From the NCBI RefSeq assembly GCF_937129435.1, contig NZ_CAKZNF010000082.1, positions 1 to 64,000 on the forward strand: DNA of 64,000 nucleotides, read 5' to 3'. The notes under the pieces were generated by a model. That model did not search any database and was not told the DNA's origin. It saw only the letters and a list, made by a program, of their open reading frames with translations. The stretch's first letter is position 1. The number at the start of each line of letters is the position of its first letter. The position numbers and the translations under genes are program-made. Below are positions 7,906 to 18,272 of the stretch, piece after piece. Source of the stretch: an uncultured Parasphingopyxis sp. (GTDB lineage: Bacteria > Pseudomonadota > Alphaproteobacteria > Sphingomonadales > Sphingomonadaceae).

Positions 7906-10653
7906 TTGCGTAAGAATCTGCTGCTCGCGACCGCGGCCGTAGCCGCTATCGCCACCCCCGCCTTCGCACAGGATGCCGAAACGCCCACCGACGTCGCCGA
8001 CAATGCGGACGTCCAGGGTCCGGCCAATGCGCCGATCGTCGTCGTCGCCCAGGGCCGCGAACAGCGGCTGATCGACGTGCCGATCGCCGTCAACGCGGTC
8101 AGCGCCGAAAGCCTGCAGAATTCCGGCGCCAACGACATTCGCCAGCTCAACCAGCTCGCGCCGTCGCTGCTCGTTTCCTCGACCGGTTCGGAAGCCAATG
8201 GTTCGGCCCGTATCCGCGGCATCGGTACGGTCGGCGACAATCCCGGCCTCGAAAGCTCGGTCGCGGTCTTCATCGACGGCGTCTATCGTTCGCGCACCGG
8301 CGTCGGCCTCAACGAGCTTGGCGAGATCGAGCGCGTCGAAGTGCTGCGCGGGCCGCAGGGCACGCTGTTCGGCCGCAACGCATCGGCCGGCCTGATCAAC
8401 ATCATCAGCCGCGCGCCGGACTATACGCCCGAATTCAACGCCGAAGCGACCTATGGCAATTACGACCATATCCGCGTCGCCGCCGGTGCCACCGGCCCGA
8501 TCGGAAACAGCGGCCTCGCCTACCGTATCGACGGCGTCTATGTGAACCGCGACGGTTTCTATCAGGACACGCTGAGCGGGCAGGACGTCAACGATCGCGA
8601 TCGCTATTTCGTTCGCGGCCAGCTCGCCTATGAAGCTTCGCCCGATCTCGAATTCCGCCTGATCGGCGATTATACGCGGCGCGAGGAAAATTGCTGCGCC
8701 GCCGTCTATGCGACCCCGGCGCTGGCCCCGGCCAATGCCGGCCTGCTCGACCTCACCAACCCGATCATTCCGGTTCTGCTCGAGGTCGCCAATGTCAGCT
8801 ACGACACCTATTTCCCGTCGCGGAACGACCCCTATGAACGCGACATCGCGATCACGCCGGGCCGCACCTATGCGGGCACGACCGAGGATTACGGCGTTTC
8901 GCTCCAGGCCGATTGGGATCTGGGATTCGGCCAACTGACCTCGATCACCGCCTATCGCGAATATCGCAGCGAGCAGGGAACCGACACCGACTATGGCGTC
9001 GCCGACATTCTCTACAATGCCGACAATGGCGAGAATTTCCGCAGTTTCCAGACCTTCAGCCAGGAACTCCGGCTGCAGGGCGAAGCGTTTGACGGCCGGC
9101 TCGACTGGCTCGTCGGCGGCTATTACGCGCATGAAGAGCTCGACACCGGTTCGAACCTGCGCTTCGGCAACGACTATGGCGCCTTCGCCTCGTGCCGCCT
9201 GCTCGCGACCATCAATCCCGGCCTGCCGCGCGCTGCCGCCGCACCCGGTTGTCTCGCTCCGGCCATTCCGGGCGTGTTCCCGGGCACGGCGGGGATTCTT
9301 TCGGGCATCTTCCCGGATCCCGACGGCGCCGGCCCGATCCAGGGCGCAGCGCCGTTCATCGACGGCCTCAATCGCCTGAGCACGGTCAACGATCTGGGCG
9401 ATGTTTCCTCGCGCTACTCGCAGACCAGCGAGAATTTCGCGCTGTTCACCCATAACATCTTCGAGATCGCCGACGGTTTCGATCTGACCGTGGGCCTGCG
9501 TTACACGACCGAGAGCAAGGATTTCTCGGCCAACTTCAACAACGACAACACGATCTGCCCGGCGCAGCAGGCGGCACTCCTGCCGTTCCTGACCGGTGCC
9601 GCGCAGACGACGGTGCCGTCTTCGCTGATCGGCGGCCTGATTGCGCTGGCCTGTCAGGGCAACTCGACGGCGCAGCTCAACGGGCTGAACCTCGTCGACG
9701 ATCGCAACGAGGACGAGTTCACCGGTACGGCGATCCTCAGCTACCGCCCGGTTGACGACCTGCTGCTCTATGCGAGCTATTCGCACGGCTACAAGGCGGG
9801 CGGCTTCAACCTCGACCGTTCGGCGCTGACCGCCGGCCCCGGCTCGGTGATCTTCCCGGTCACCAATCCTGCCTCGGGCTTCAGCACCGCGAACCTGCAG
9901 TTCGATGCCGAAACGGTCGACGCGTTCGAAATCGGCGCCAAATATGAAGGCCGCGACTTCACGATCAGTGCCGCCGCGTTCCGCCAGGAATTCTCGAACT
10001 TCCAGCTGAACACCTTCAACGGCACCGTCTTCATCGTGCAGAACGTCAATGGCTGCGGCGCCGATCTCGGCGGCGCGGACCGTGATGGCAGCGCCGCCAC
10101 CGGCGCCTGCGCGGCCGACGATGTCGAACCCGGCGTGATCTCGCAGGGCGTCGAGCTCGAAGCCACGCTGACGCCGGCCGACTATTGGCGCTTCGGCCTC
10201 GGCATGACCTTTGCCGATACGAGCTATGCCAACAACCTCGTTGGCGACGATCAGGGAACGCCGCTCGATCCGGCGCTGCGCCTGCTGCCCGGCGACAATC
10301 TGTCGAACGCGCCCGAACTCGTCGTGACCGGTTCGGCCGCCTGGACGCCGCCGATCGGCAATAGCGGCCTTTCGGCGCTGTTCTATGTCGATACCCGCGT
10401 GACGAGCGACTATAATACGGGCTCCGACCTCACGCCGACGAAGGAGCAGGACGGCTTCGTCCTCGTCAACGCCCGTGTCGGCATCCGCGACGACGACCAG
10501 CTCTGGAGCCTGGAATTCTGGGGCCAGAACATCTTCAACACGGGCTACAGCCAGGTTGCGTTCAACTCGCCCTTCCAGGCGCCCGCGCAGATTTACTCGG
10601 CCTTCCTTGCCGAGCCGCGCACCTATGGCGTGACGCTGCGGACGCGCTTCTAG
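7906..10653 (+). CDS. TonB-dependent outer-membrane receptor
   Basis: A 915-residue receptor that imports a siderophore, sugar or other ligand across the outer membrane using TonB energy. It has a signal peptide (RKNLLLATAAVAAIATPAFA), a plug domain (about 45-170, with DVPIAVNAVSAESL, ARIRGIG and EVLRGPQGTLFGRNASAG) and a beta-barrel ending in the outer-membrane signature ...TLRTRF. TTG 7906 is chosen because it opens the signal peptide and has a GGAG site at correct spacing. A cysteine-bearing loop with a GADLGGADRDGS stretch lies at about 715-740. Ligand unknown. Confidence 0.93.
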   Translation: MRKNLLLATAAVAAIATPAFAQDAETPTDVADNADVQGPANAPIVVVAQGREQRLIDVPIAVNAVSAESLQNSGANDIRQLNQLAPSLLVSSTGSEANGSARIRGIGTVGDNPGLESSVAVFIDGVYRSRTGVGLNELGEIERVEVLRGPQGTLFGRNASAGLINIISRAPDYTPEFNAEATYGNYDHIRVAAGATGPIGNSGLAYRIDGVYVNRDGFYQDTLSGQDVNDRDRYFVRGQLAYEASPDLEFRLIGDYTRREENCCAAVYATPALAPANAGLLDLTNPIIPVLLEVANVSYDTYFPSRNDPYERDIAITPGRTYAGTTEDYGVSLQADWDLGFGQLTSITAYREYRSEQGTDTDYGVADILYNADNGENFRSFQTFSQELRLQGEAFDGRLDWLVGGYYAHEELDTGSNLRFGNDYGAFASCRLLATINPGLPRAAAAPGCLAPAIPGVFPGTAGILSGIFPDPDGAGPIQGAAPFIDGLNRLSTVNDLGDVSSRYSQTSENFALFTHNIFEIADGFDLTVGLRYTTESKDFSANFNNDNTICPAQQAALLPFLTGAAQTTVPSSLIGGLIALACQGNSTAQLNGLNLVDDRNEDEFTGTAILSYRPVDDLLLYASYSHGYKAGGFNLDRSALTAGPGSVIFPVTNPASGFSTANLQFDAETVDAFEIGAKYEGRDFTISAAAFRQEFSNFQLNTFNGTVFIVQNVNGCGADLGGADRDGSAATGACAADDVEPGVISQGVELEATLTPADYWRFGLGMTFADTSYANNLVGDDQGTPLDPALRLLPGDNLSNAPELVVTGSAAWTPPIGNSGLSALFYVDTRVTSDYNTGSDLTPTKEQDGFVLVNARVGIRDDDQLWSLEFWGQNIFNTGYSQVAFNSPFQAPAQIYSAFLAEPRTYGVTLRTRF

Positions 10654-10675
10654 GCGCTCCGGCCACCGGCCAGAA

Positions 10676-10713
10676 AAGGGCCCGCGATTCCAAAAGGACT
10701 CGCGGGCCTTTTT
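10676..10713 (+). terminator. Rho-independent terminator after the TonB receptor
   Basis: AAGGGCCCGCGA pairs with TCGCGGGCCTT around a short loop and is followed by five T residues, 23 bases after the receptor stop. The A-rich left flank would make it work in both directions. Confidence 0.85.
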
Positions 10714-10762
10714 GCGTCCGGACAGTTGATGGCGGCCGGTTTAACGGCCATGAGATGACGCG

Positions 10763-12670
10763 ATGGCGCTCGATTCCCTCATGGTCAAAATCGCCGTGAT
10801 CGGCGTCGCCGGCGTCGGGGCGCAGTGGATCGCGTGGCGCACGCAAAAGCCGGCGATCGCGCTGATGCTCGTCATGGGGATCATCGTCGGCCCGGTCAGC
10901 GCGCTGATCCCGCACGAACTGTTCCGCGGGGGCCTCATAAATCCCGAAAGAGATTTCGGGGCTCTGATGGAGCCCATCATCAAGCTCGCGGTGGCGGTGA
11001 TCCTGTTCGAAGGGGGGTTGAGCCTCAATTTCCGCGAACTGCGACATGCCGGCTGGGCGGTGATGCGGATGGTGGTGATCGGGGTGCCGGTGGGGTGGAT
11101 CCTCGGCACGCTGGCGGGCCATTACGGCGCAGGTCTGAGCTGGGAGGTTGCGGCGTTGTTCGGCGGCATTCTCGTCGTCACCGGGCCGACGGTGATCGGG
11201 CCGATGCTCCGATCGCTGCGCGTCGGAAGCCGCGTCTCGAACGTCCTCAAATGGGAAGGGATCGTCAACGATCCGATCGGCGCGCTGCTTGCCGTCTTCA
11301 TCTTCGCCTATATCACCTATGGCGGCGCCGGCACGAACATGGCGGCGATCACCTTCGACGTGCTGGCCTCGACCTTCGTCGCGGCGCTGCTGGGCGCGGC
11401 GCTTGGCTGGGGGGTCACCTGGTTCTTCCCGCGCGGTTATGTGCCCGAATATCTGAAAGCGCCGACGCTGCTGATCCTCGTGATCGGCGGTTTCGTGCTG
11501 GCCGATATCATCCAGCATGAGACCGGGCTGGTGACGGTGACGATCATGGGCGTCGTCATGGCGAACCGGCCGATGTTTTCGAGCCACGCATTGCGCCGCT
11601 TCAAGGAGGACCTCGCCGTCCTGCTGATTTCCGGCGTCTTCATCCTGCTGTCGGCGACGCTCGACTGGGAGGTCATCACCAGCTTCCAGTCGACCTCGCC
11701 CGATCCGCTCGTCGGCATCATCCGTTTTATCGGTTTCCTGCTGCTGCTGCTCTTCATCGTGCGGCCCGCAACGGTGCTGATCTCGCTGATGTTTTCCTCC
11801 ATCCCCTGGAACGAGCGATTGTTCATCGCCTGGATCGCGCCGCGCGGTATCGTTGCCGTCGCGATCACCGGCCTGTTCGCCATCCGGCTGATCGATTTCG
11901 GGGTCGAGGATGCCGAGGCGCTGATCCCGCTCTCCTTCGGTGTCGTCATCGCGACGATCTTCGCGCACGGCTTTTCGGCCGGCTGGTGGGCACGCCGGCT
12001 GGGGCTCGACAAGGGCGCGGCGGACGGGGTGCTGCTGATCGGCGCCAATCGCTGGACGATCGATTTCGGCGAGCTGCTCAAGAAGCTCGAAATCCCGGTC
12101 ACGATCTCCGATCCGTCGCAATATGCGCTGCGGGCGGCGAAGCGGCGGGAGATCGAGGTCTATCGCGGCGACATTCTCGACGAGGTGACGCAGGAGAATC
12201 TCGATCTCGGCCAGTTTCAGGAGCTGATCGCCGCGACCGACAACGATGCCTATAATGCGCTGATCTGCGACGATCTCGGCCCCGAAATGGGCTATGATTC
12301 GGTGAGCCAGATCGGCGCTGACCGGGACCGCGCCCCCTATCATGCGCGCGGTCGCGTGCTGATCGAAAGCGGGCCGACGATCGACGACCTGCTCAAATGC
12401 GAGGACAATGACTGGGTCTTCACCCGCACCAAGATCACCGAGAAGTTCGGCATCGAAGATCTGAAAAAGCAGATGTCGTCCGAGGCGATGCTGATCTGCG
12501 TGATGAAGCCCGACCGGCGGCTACTTTTCTATTCGACCGATGCGCGGCCCGTCGTCGAGGCCGGCGACATACTGGTGAACTATGGCCCGCCCGAAACGCC
12601 GGAAACCAAACAGGAGAAACGCGAACGGGTGGCCGAAAAGCAGGCGAACGGCACCGAAGACGAGGGCTAG
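10763..12670 (+). CDS. cation:proton antiporter (CPA family) with cytosolic regulatory domain
   Basis: A 635-residue inner-membrane antiporter. Residues about 1-400 form the sodium/hydrogen exchanger core with GGILVVTGPTVIGPML and the EGIVNDPIGALLA segment carrying the ion-binding Asn-Asp pair. Residues about 420-530 form a Rossmann-like TrkA-N-type domain (LIGANRWTIDFGELLKKLEI), and a TrkA-C-like region with a charged tail follows. It should exchange Na+ or K+ for protons; which ion cannot be told. Confidence 0.87.
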   Translation: MALDSLMVKIAVIGVAGVGAQWIAWRTQKPAIALMLVMGIIVGPVSALIPHELFRGGLINPERDFGALMEPIIKLAVAVILFEGGLSLNFRELRHAGWAVMRMVVIGVPVGWILGTLAGHYGAGLSWEVAALFGGILVVTGPTVIGPMLRSLRVGSRVSNVLKWEGIVNDPIGALLAVFIFAYITYGGAGTNMAAITFDVLASTFVAALLGAALGWGVTWFFPRGYVPEYLKAPTLLILVIGGFVLADIIQHETGLVTVTIMGVVMANRPMFSSHALRRFKEDLAVLLISGVFILLSATLDWEVITSFQSTSPDPLVGIIRFIGFLLLLLFIVRPATVLISLMFSSIPWNERLFIAWIAPRGIVAVAITGLFAIRLIDFGVEDAEALIPLSFGVVIATIFAHGFSAGWWARRLGLDKGAADGVLLIGANRWTIDFGELLKKLEIPVTISDPSQYALRAAKRREIEVYRGDILDEVTQENLDLGQFQELIAATDNDAYNALICDDLGPEMGYDSVSQIGADRDRAPYHARGRVLIESGPTIDDLLKCEDNDWVFTRTKITEKFGIEDLKKQMSSEAMLICVMKPDRRLLFYSTDARPVVEAGDILVNYGPPETPETKQEKRERVAEKQANGTEDEG

Positions 12671-12700
12671 CCGGGCGCCGCGCCGGCGTCCCCGATATGG

Positions 12701-15493
12701 TCAGGCGGCCCTGGTCGCCTTCTCCACCGGTCGCTCTTCATCGCGATCCTCTTCACCCTCGCCGCCCGCCGCTTCGACCAGCCGGCGCTGCAGCGCCTTC
12801 AAACGGTTGCCATTGAGGATCTTCTCGCCGAACAGATCGGTCAGGTAGAAGGTGTCGACCGCGCGCTCGCCATAGGTCGCGATATGCGCCGAATGGATCG
12901 TGACCTTGGACTGGAACAGCGCATGGGTCAGCCCGTTGAGGAGCGCGGGCCGGTCGAGCGCGTTCACCTCCACCACCGTATAGCGGTTCGACGCCTTGTT
13001 ATCGATCAGCACCAACGGCTCGATCGTGAACGCGTCGGCGCGCGGATGCGGCAACGCCCGCCGTTCCAACCGGTCCTTGAGCCTGTGCTTGTTCGCCAGC
13101 GAATCGCGGATCGCCGTTTCCAGCCTTTCGAGCTGCCCCGGATCGTCGAAAGGCCGGCCCTGCGGATCCTGCACGAGGATGTTGTCGAGCGCCATGCCGT
13201 CGCGCGATGTGTGGATGCGCGCGTCGATGATGTTGCCGCCGGCCATGTGGACCGCGCCGGCCAGCCGGTAGAACAGGCCGGGATGATCCGATGTGAAGAC
13301 GGTGAGCAGCGTCGCGCCGCGATCGGCATCGGGCATGGCGGCGATCGACAGCTTGTCGCCCGCCTCCTCGGCGGCCTGCATCTGCCGGGCATTGGCTTCG
13401 GCGACATCGGCGCTTTCGGCGATCCAGTAGACCGGCCGCAGCCGCTTGAAATGCGCCGCCATCGCCTCCTCGCTCCAACCGAGCCGGGCGGCTAGTTCGT
13501 CCTGGCGGGCGGCAATGCGTTCGTCGCGGCCCTTGGACTTGTGCCCGAGCCGCAGCATTTCCTCCGAAGCGAGATAGAGATCGGTCAGCAGCTGGCGTTT
13601 CCAGTCGTTCCACACGCCGGGGCCGACGGCCCGGATATCGACCGAGGTCAGCACGACGAGCAGTTTCAGCCGCTCCGCACTCTGCACGGCGAGGACGAAA
13701 TCCTGGATCGTTTTGTGATCGGAAAGGTCGCGCTTGAAGGCGGTCGCCGACATCAGCAGGTGGTTGCGGACCAGCCATGCGACCTCCTGCGTCTCCGCCG
13801 CGGACATGCCGAAGCGCGGACACAGCTCTTCCGCGACTTCGGCGCCGAGGATCGAATGGTCGCCGCCGCGCCCCTTGGCGATGTCGTGCAGCAGCACCGC
13901 GACATAGAGGACGCGGCGTGATTGCAGCTCGGCCATGATCTTTTCCGCCATGGGATGATCGTCCGTGAGCTCGCCCTTTTCGATGCGCGAGAGCAGGCCG
14001 ATGGCGCGGATCGTGTGCTCGTCGACGGTGAAATGGTGATACATGTCGAACTGCATCTGCGCGACGACGCGGCCGAAATCGGGCACGAAGCGGCCGAAAA
14101 CGCCGGCCTCGTTCATCCAGCGCAGCACCGAGGCCGGGTCGCGCGGGCTGGTGAGGATATCGAGAAACAGTTCGTTGGCCTTCGGATCGTCGCGGATCGG
14201 CCCGACCAGCTTCTCGTCGCGATTGGCGATCCGCATGGCGTGCGGATGGATTTCAAGGCCGTGCCGGTCGGTCAGCCAGAACAATTCGAGCAGCCGTAAC
14301 GGTTCTTCGCGGAAGAAATCGTCGTTCGGGATCGAGAGTCGGCCGCGATCGATCACGAAACCGTTCAGCCTTTTCGGGCTGCGGCGCAGTGTCGGCATGG
14401 CGAAGCGCCGGCCGCGGCCGCCATATTGTTCGTCGAGATGCGCGAGGAAGACGCCGGTCAGGTCGCCGACCTGCTTCGCGATCAGGAAATAGTGCTGCAT
14501 GAACCGTTCGACCGCCGATTTGCCGGTCCGCTCGGCATAGGCCATGCGCCGCGCGATCTCCGGCTGGAAATCGAAGGTCAGCCGCTCTTCGGGCCGTCCG
14601 GCGAGCAGGTGGAGGTGGCAGCGCACGGCAAGCAGGAAATCGCGCGCCTTGCGGAACTGCCGCAGCTCGTCCGCCGTCAGCAAATCGTGTTCGACCAGCT
14701 CGCCCAGCGCGCGCGTGTTATGAATATATTTTCCGATCCAGAACAGCGTGTGCAGGTCGCGCAGGCCGCCCTTGCCGTCCTTGACGTTCGGTTCGACGAC
14801 ATAGCGGCTGTCGCCCATCCGGGCATGGCGGGCATCGCGTTCGGCGAGTTTTTCGGTAACGAACGCCTTGGTCGTGCCGCTGACGACCTCGGCCTCGAAA
14901 CGCCGCGCGGCTTCGTCGTAAAGCGCCTCGTCGCCCCAGATGAACCGGGCCTCGAGCAGCGCGGTGCGGATGGTGAGGTCGCTCTTCGCCATGCGGACCA
15001 CATCATCGAGCGACCGGCTGGAATGGCCGACCTTCAGCCCAAGATCCCAGAGCGTGTAGAGGATCGATTCGATCACCTGCTCGCCCCAGGCGGTCTGCTT
15101 GTAGGGCGTGAGAAAACCGATATCGAGATCGCTGAACGGGCACATCTCGCTGCGGCCGTAGCCGCCCACCGCGATCAAGGTCAGCCGCTCTGCATCGGAG
15201 GGGTTGCTGTTCGAATAGAGCCGCTGCGCCGTGAAATCGTAGATCAGCCGGAGCAGCTGGTCGTAGAGAAAGGTGTAGCTTTCGGTGATCAGCGTGCCGC
15301 GCGAAGGGCGCTCCTCGAACCGCGTCGCGATCTCGGCACGGCCCGCATCCATCGCTCCGCGCATCCGCTCGACCAGATTCGCGCGAAGCGTTCCATTGTC
15401 CTCGGCCTCGATCGAATGCAGCTCTTCGGCGATGCGCGCGCGGTCGATGATCCGCCGCCTCTGAGGAATACGCTCCTTGGCCATACGCCCCAT
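12701..15493 (-). CDS. glnD: [protein-PII] uridylyltransferase / uridylyl-removing enzyme
   Basis: GlnD (930 residues) senses glutamine and adds or removes UMP on PII proteins. The nucleotidyltransferase site is GGYGRSEMCPFSDLDIGF (from residue 110), the HD hydrolase site is LLHDIAKGRGGDHS, and two C-terminal ACT domains bind glutamine (first near TLLTVFTSDHPGLFYRLAGA). Its substrate GlnK, with the modifiable Tyr51, is encoded at 26 kb. The start codon lies directly against the mutS stop with no bases between, so both genes are probably on one transcript. A second ATG three codons in is an alternative start. Confidence 0.97.
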   Translation of the reverse strand: MGRMAKERIPQRRRIIDRARIAEELHSIEAEDNGTLRANLVERMRGAMDAGRAEIATRFEERPSRGTLITESYTFLYDQLLRLIYDFTAQRLYSNSNPSDAERLTLIAVGGYGRSEMCPFSDLDIGFLTPYKQTAWGEQVIESILYTLWDLGLKVGHSSRSLDDVVRMAKSDLTIRTALLEARFIWGDEALYDEAARRFEAEVVSGTTKAFVTEKLAERDARHARMGDSRYVVEPNVKDGKGGLRDLHTLFWIGKYIHNTRALGELVEHDLLTADELRQFRKARDFLLAVRCHLHLLAGRPEERLTFDFQPEIARRMAYAERTGKSAVERFMQHYFLIAKQVGDLTGVFLAHLDEQYGGRGRRFAMPTLRRSPKRLNGFVIDRGRLSIPNDDFFREEPLRLLELFWLTDRHGLEIHPHAMRIANRDEKLVGPIRDDPKANELFLDILTSPRDPASVLRWMNEAGVFGRFVPDFGRVVAQMQFDMYHHFTVDEHTIRAIGLLSRIEKGELTDDHPMAEKIMAELQSRRVLYVAVLLHDIAKGRGGDHSILGAEVAEELCPRFGMSAAETQEVAWLVRNHLLMSATAFKRDLSDHKTIQDFVLAVQSAERLKLLVVLTSVDIRAVGPGVWNDWKRQLLTDLYLASEEMLRLGHKSKGRDERIAARQDELAARLGWSEEAMAAHFKRLRPVYWIAESADVAEANARQMQAAEEAGDKLSIAAMPDADRGATLLTVFTSDHPGLFYRLAGAVHMAGGNIIDARIHTSRDGMALDNILVQDPQGRPFDDPGQLERLETAIRDSLANKHRLKDRLERRALPHPRADAFTIEPLVLIDNKASNRYTVVEVNALDRPALLNGLTHALFQSKVTIHSAHIATYGERAVDTFYLTDLFGEKILNGNRLKALQRRLVEAAGGEGEEDRDEERPVEKATRAA

Positions 15494-18154
15494 CTAGGCG
15501 TCGCCGCCCGCCTCTGCCAGCCGCTTGAGCCGATAGACGAGGTCGAGCGCCTCGCGGGGTGAGAGGTCGTCGGCGTGAATAGCGTCCAGCGCCTCGCGCA
15601 GCGGGTCGGGGATTTCGTCCTCCGATTGCGCGATTTCGGCCGTGAAGAGCGGCAGGTCGTCGAGCCCGGCGGCAAGCCCGCCGGTCGCCGCGCGGCCCGC
15701 TTCGAGCTTGGCGAGCACCGATTTGGCGCGCGACACGGTATCCTTCGGCAGCCCCGCGAGCTTGGCGACGGCAAGACCGTAGCTGCGATCGGCCGGGCCT
15801 TGGGCGAGTTCGTGGAGCAGGACGAGATCGCCCTTCCACTCGCGCGCGCGGACATGGTGGAGCGAGAGCGCGTCGAGCCGTTCGGCGAGCCGGGTCAGCT
15901 CGTGATAATGCGTCGCGAACAGGCAACGGCAGCGATTGACGTCGTGCACCGCCTCGACGACCGCCCAGGCGATGGCGAGACCATCATATGTGGACGTGCC
16001 GCGCCCGACCTCGTCGAGAATGACGAAGCTGTTCTCGGTCGCCTGGGCGAGGATCGCCGCCGTCTCGACCATCTCCACCATGAAGGTTGAGCGGCCGCGC
16101 GCCAGATTGTCCGACGCGCCGACGCGCGAGAAGAGTTTATCGACGATGCCGAGCTCTGCCGAGGCGGCAGGCACATAGCTTCCCGCCTGCGCCAGCACGG
16201 CGATCAGCGCGTTCTGGCGAAGGAAGGTCGATTTGCCGCCCATATTGGGTCCCGTCACGAGCCAGAGCCGTTCCTCGGGAGACAGTCCGCAATCATTGGC
16301 AACGAACCGCTCGCCCTGCTTTTCGACGGCCTCTTCGACCACCGGATGGCGGCCGCCTTCCACCGCGAAACAGGCATGATCGGCAATCGCCGGGAGCGTC
16401 CAGCCGCCCAGCGCCGCGCGCTCGGCCAGCCCGGCGCCGACATCAAGCCGCGCCAGCGCATCGGCGGTCGCGGCGATCCGCGCCTTGTCCTCCATCGTCC
16501 GCGCGAACAGGTCTTCGAGATGCGCGGCCTCGGCCGCCAAAGCATGGGCGCCCGCCTGCGTCACGCGCTGCGCCTCCTCGTGCAGCTCGGGCGCGTTGAA
16601 GCGGACGACACCGGCGAGCGTCTGGCGATGAGTGAAGCCCGAATCCCCGGCCATCAGCGCATCGGCATGTTTCGACGGCACTTCGACGTGATAGCCGAGT
16701 ACATTGTTGTGCTTGATCTTGAGGCTGCCGATCCCGGTTCTGTCGCGATAACCGGCCTCGAGCTTTGCGATCGCCTTGCGCCCCTCGCCGCCTGTCGCGC
16801 GCAGATCGTCGAGCGCGGCATCATAGCCTTCGGCGATATAGCCGCCCTTGGCGACGTCGATCGGCGGCGAGGGAACGAGCGCGCGCGAGAGCAGGTCGGT
16901 CAGCGCGCCATGGCCGGTGAGGTCGGGGAGGAGGCGTGCAAGCAGCTCTGGCGGCTGTTCGATCCGCGCCAGCCGCTCGTTCAACCGCCGCGCCTCGAGC
17001 AGCCCGTCGCGGATCAGGCCGAGGTCGCGCGGGCTTCCGCGCCCTGCCGCCAGACGACCCAGCGCGCGTTCGATATCGGGCATCGCCTTCAGCTGCGTCC
17101 GCAGCGCCTCGCGCCCGCCCGCCTCCTCGACGAACAACCGCACCAGCGCATGGCGCGCCTCGATTGCCGCGCGATCCGCCAGCGGTGCCGCGATATCGGC
17201 GGCGAGCAGCCGGGCGCCGCCGCCCGTCACCGTCCGGTCGATGCAGTCGAGCAGGCTGCCCTTGCGCCCGCCGCTCGCCGATTGCGTCAGTTCGAGGCTT
17301 TCGCGCGTCGCCGCGTCGATCAGCATATGATCGCCGGTCCGCCGGCGCGCGGGCGGCTGGAGATAGGGCAGCGCCCCCTGGCCGGCCTCGTCGAGATAAG
17401 CGAGCAGCCCGCCCGCCGCCGCCAGCTCGGCACGGTCGAACTGGCCGAAGCCGTCGAGCGTCGCGACGCCGAACAGCTCCTTCAGCCGCTTTTCGGCGGC
17501 GATGCTCGAAAACTGCGCCTTCGGCCGGGCGATCGCCTCGGTAGCCGCCTGATCGAAATCCTCAGGCACAACAATCTCTGCCGCCGAAAGCCGCGCGAGC
17601 TCTGCGTCGAGCGCCCCCGGCGGGACCGAGGCCAGTTCGAATCGTCCTGTCGAAATATCGGCCGCCGCGATTCCCAGCGCCCCGCCCGTCTCCGTCACCG
17701 CCACCAGCCAGTTGGCGCTGCGCGAATCGAGCAGCGCTTCCTCGGTCAGCGTTCCTGCCGTCACGACGCGGATGATCGCCCGGCCGACCAACGCTTTCGA
17801 AGCACGCCCTTCCTTTCGGGCGCGTTCCTTCGCTTCTTCGGGCGTCTCGGTCTGCTCGGCGATCGCGACGCGGTGCCCGGCCTTGATCAGCCGGGCGAGG
17901 TAGCTTTCATGGCTATGCGCGGGGACGCCGCACATCGGGATCGGCTCGCCCTCATGCTCGCCGCGCGCCGTCAGCGCGATGTCGAGTGTCGCCGCCGCGA
18001 TCTTCGCATCCTCGAAGAACAGCTCGAAGAAATCGCCCATCCGGTAGAAGAGCAGGCAATCGGGTGCCTTGGCCTTCAGCTCTAGATATTGCGCCATCAT
18101 CGGCGTCGGGCCGGATTTCGCCGTGCTCTGCTTGGGTTTTGCCTTGGTCGCCAT
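15494..18154 (-). CDS. mutS: DNA mismatch repair protein MutS
   Basis: MutS (886 residues) recognises mismatches and starts repair with MutL. The mismatch-reading Phe-X-Glu motif is in RMGDFFELFFEDA, and the ATPase P-loop is TGPNMGGKST, followed by LILDEVGRGT-type Walker B sequence. A helix-turn-helix dimerisation end is present. The start at 18154 (MATKAKPKQSTA) is preferred; an open upstream extension of 71 residues has no MutS character and reaches into the divergent malic-enzyme promoter region. Confidence 0.98.
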   Translation of the reverse strand: MATKAKPKQSTAKSGPTPMMAQYLELKAKAPDCLLFYRMGDFFELFFEDAKIAAATLDIALTARGEHEGEPIPMCGVPAHSHESYLARLIKAGHRVAIAEQTETPEEAKERARKEGRASKALVGRAIIRVVTAGTLTEEALLDSRSANWLVAVTETGGALGIAAADISTGRFELASVPPGALDAELARLSAAEIVVPEDFDQAATEAIARPKAQFSSIAAEKRLKELFGVATLDGFGQFDRAELAAAGGLLAYLDEAGQGALPYLQPPARRRTGDHMLIDAATRESLELTQSASGGRKGSLLDCIDRTVTGGGARLLAADIAAPLADRAAIEARHALVRLFVEEAGGREALRTQLKAMPDIERALGRLAAGRGSPRDLGLIRDGLLEARRLNERLARIEQPPELLARLLPDLTGHGALTDLLSRALVPSPPIDVAKGGYIAEGYDAALDDLRATGGEGRKAIAKLEAGYRDRTGIGSLKIKHNNVLGYHVEVPSKHADALMAGDSGFTHRQTLAGVVRFNAPELHEEAQRVTQAGAHALAAEAAHLEDLFARTMEDKARIAATADALARLDVGAGLAERAALGGWTLPAIADHACFAVEGGRHPVVEEAVEKQGERFVANDCGLSPEERLWLVTGPNMGGKSTFLRQNALIAVLAQAGSYVPAASAELGIVDKLFSRVGASDNLARGRSTFMVEMVETAAILAQATENSFVILDEVGRGTSTYDGLAIAWAVVEAVHDVNRCRCLFATHYHELTRLAERLDALSLHHVRAREWKGDLVLLHELAQGPADRSYGLAVAKLAGLPKDTVSRAKSVLAKLEAGRAATGGLAAGLDDLPLFTAEIAQSEDEIPDPLREALDAIHADDLSPREALDLVYRLKRLAEAGGDA

Positions 18155-18272
18155 GGATTGCTCTGGATAGCGGCTTGCCGCCGCGCCTGCCATGCCCCAA
18201 AAGGTGCGGCCTTGGGATAGCGGTCGCGCGGATGTCATCAAGGGGTGCATTACAGCCCATAAGGGGAGGCCC

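Noticed and set aside
7603..9786. 727-codon open frame on the minus strand opposite the TonB receptor
   Set aside because: Low-complexity arginine/isoleucine/valine-rich shadow of a GC-rich gene. It overlaps both the receptor and the glyoxalase-like gene, which have clear family motifs, and has no motif of its own.
10562..12343. 593-codon minus-strand frame opposite the antiporter
   Set aside because: Histidine/arginine/aspartate-rich shadow of hydrophobic codons; not a real protein.
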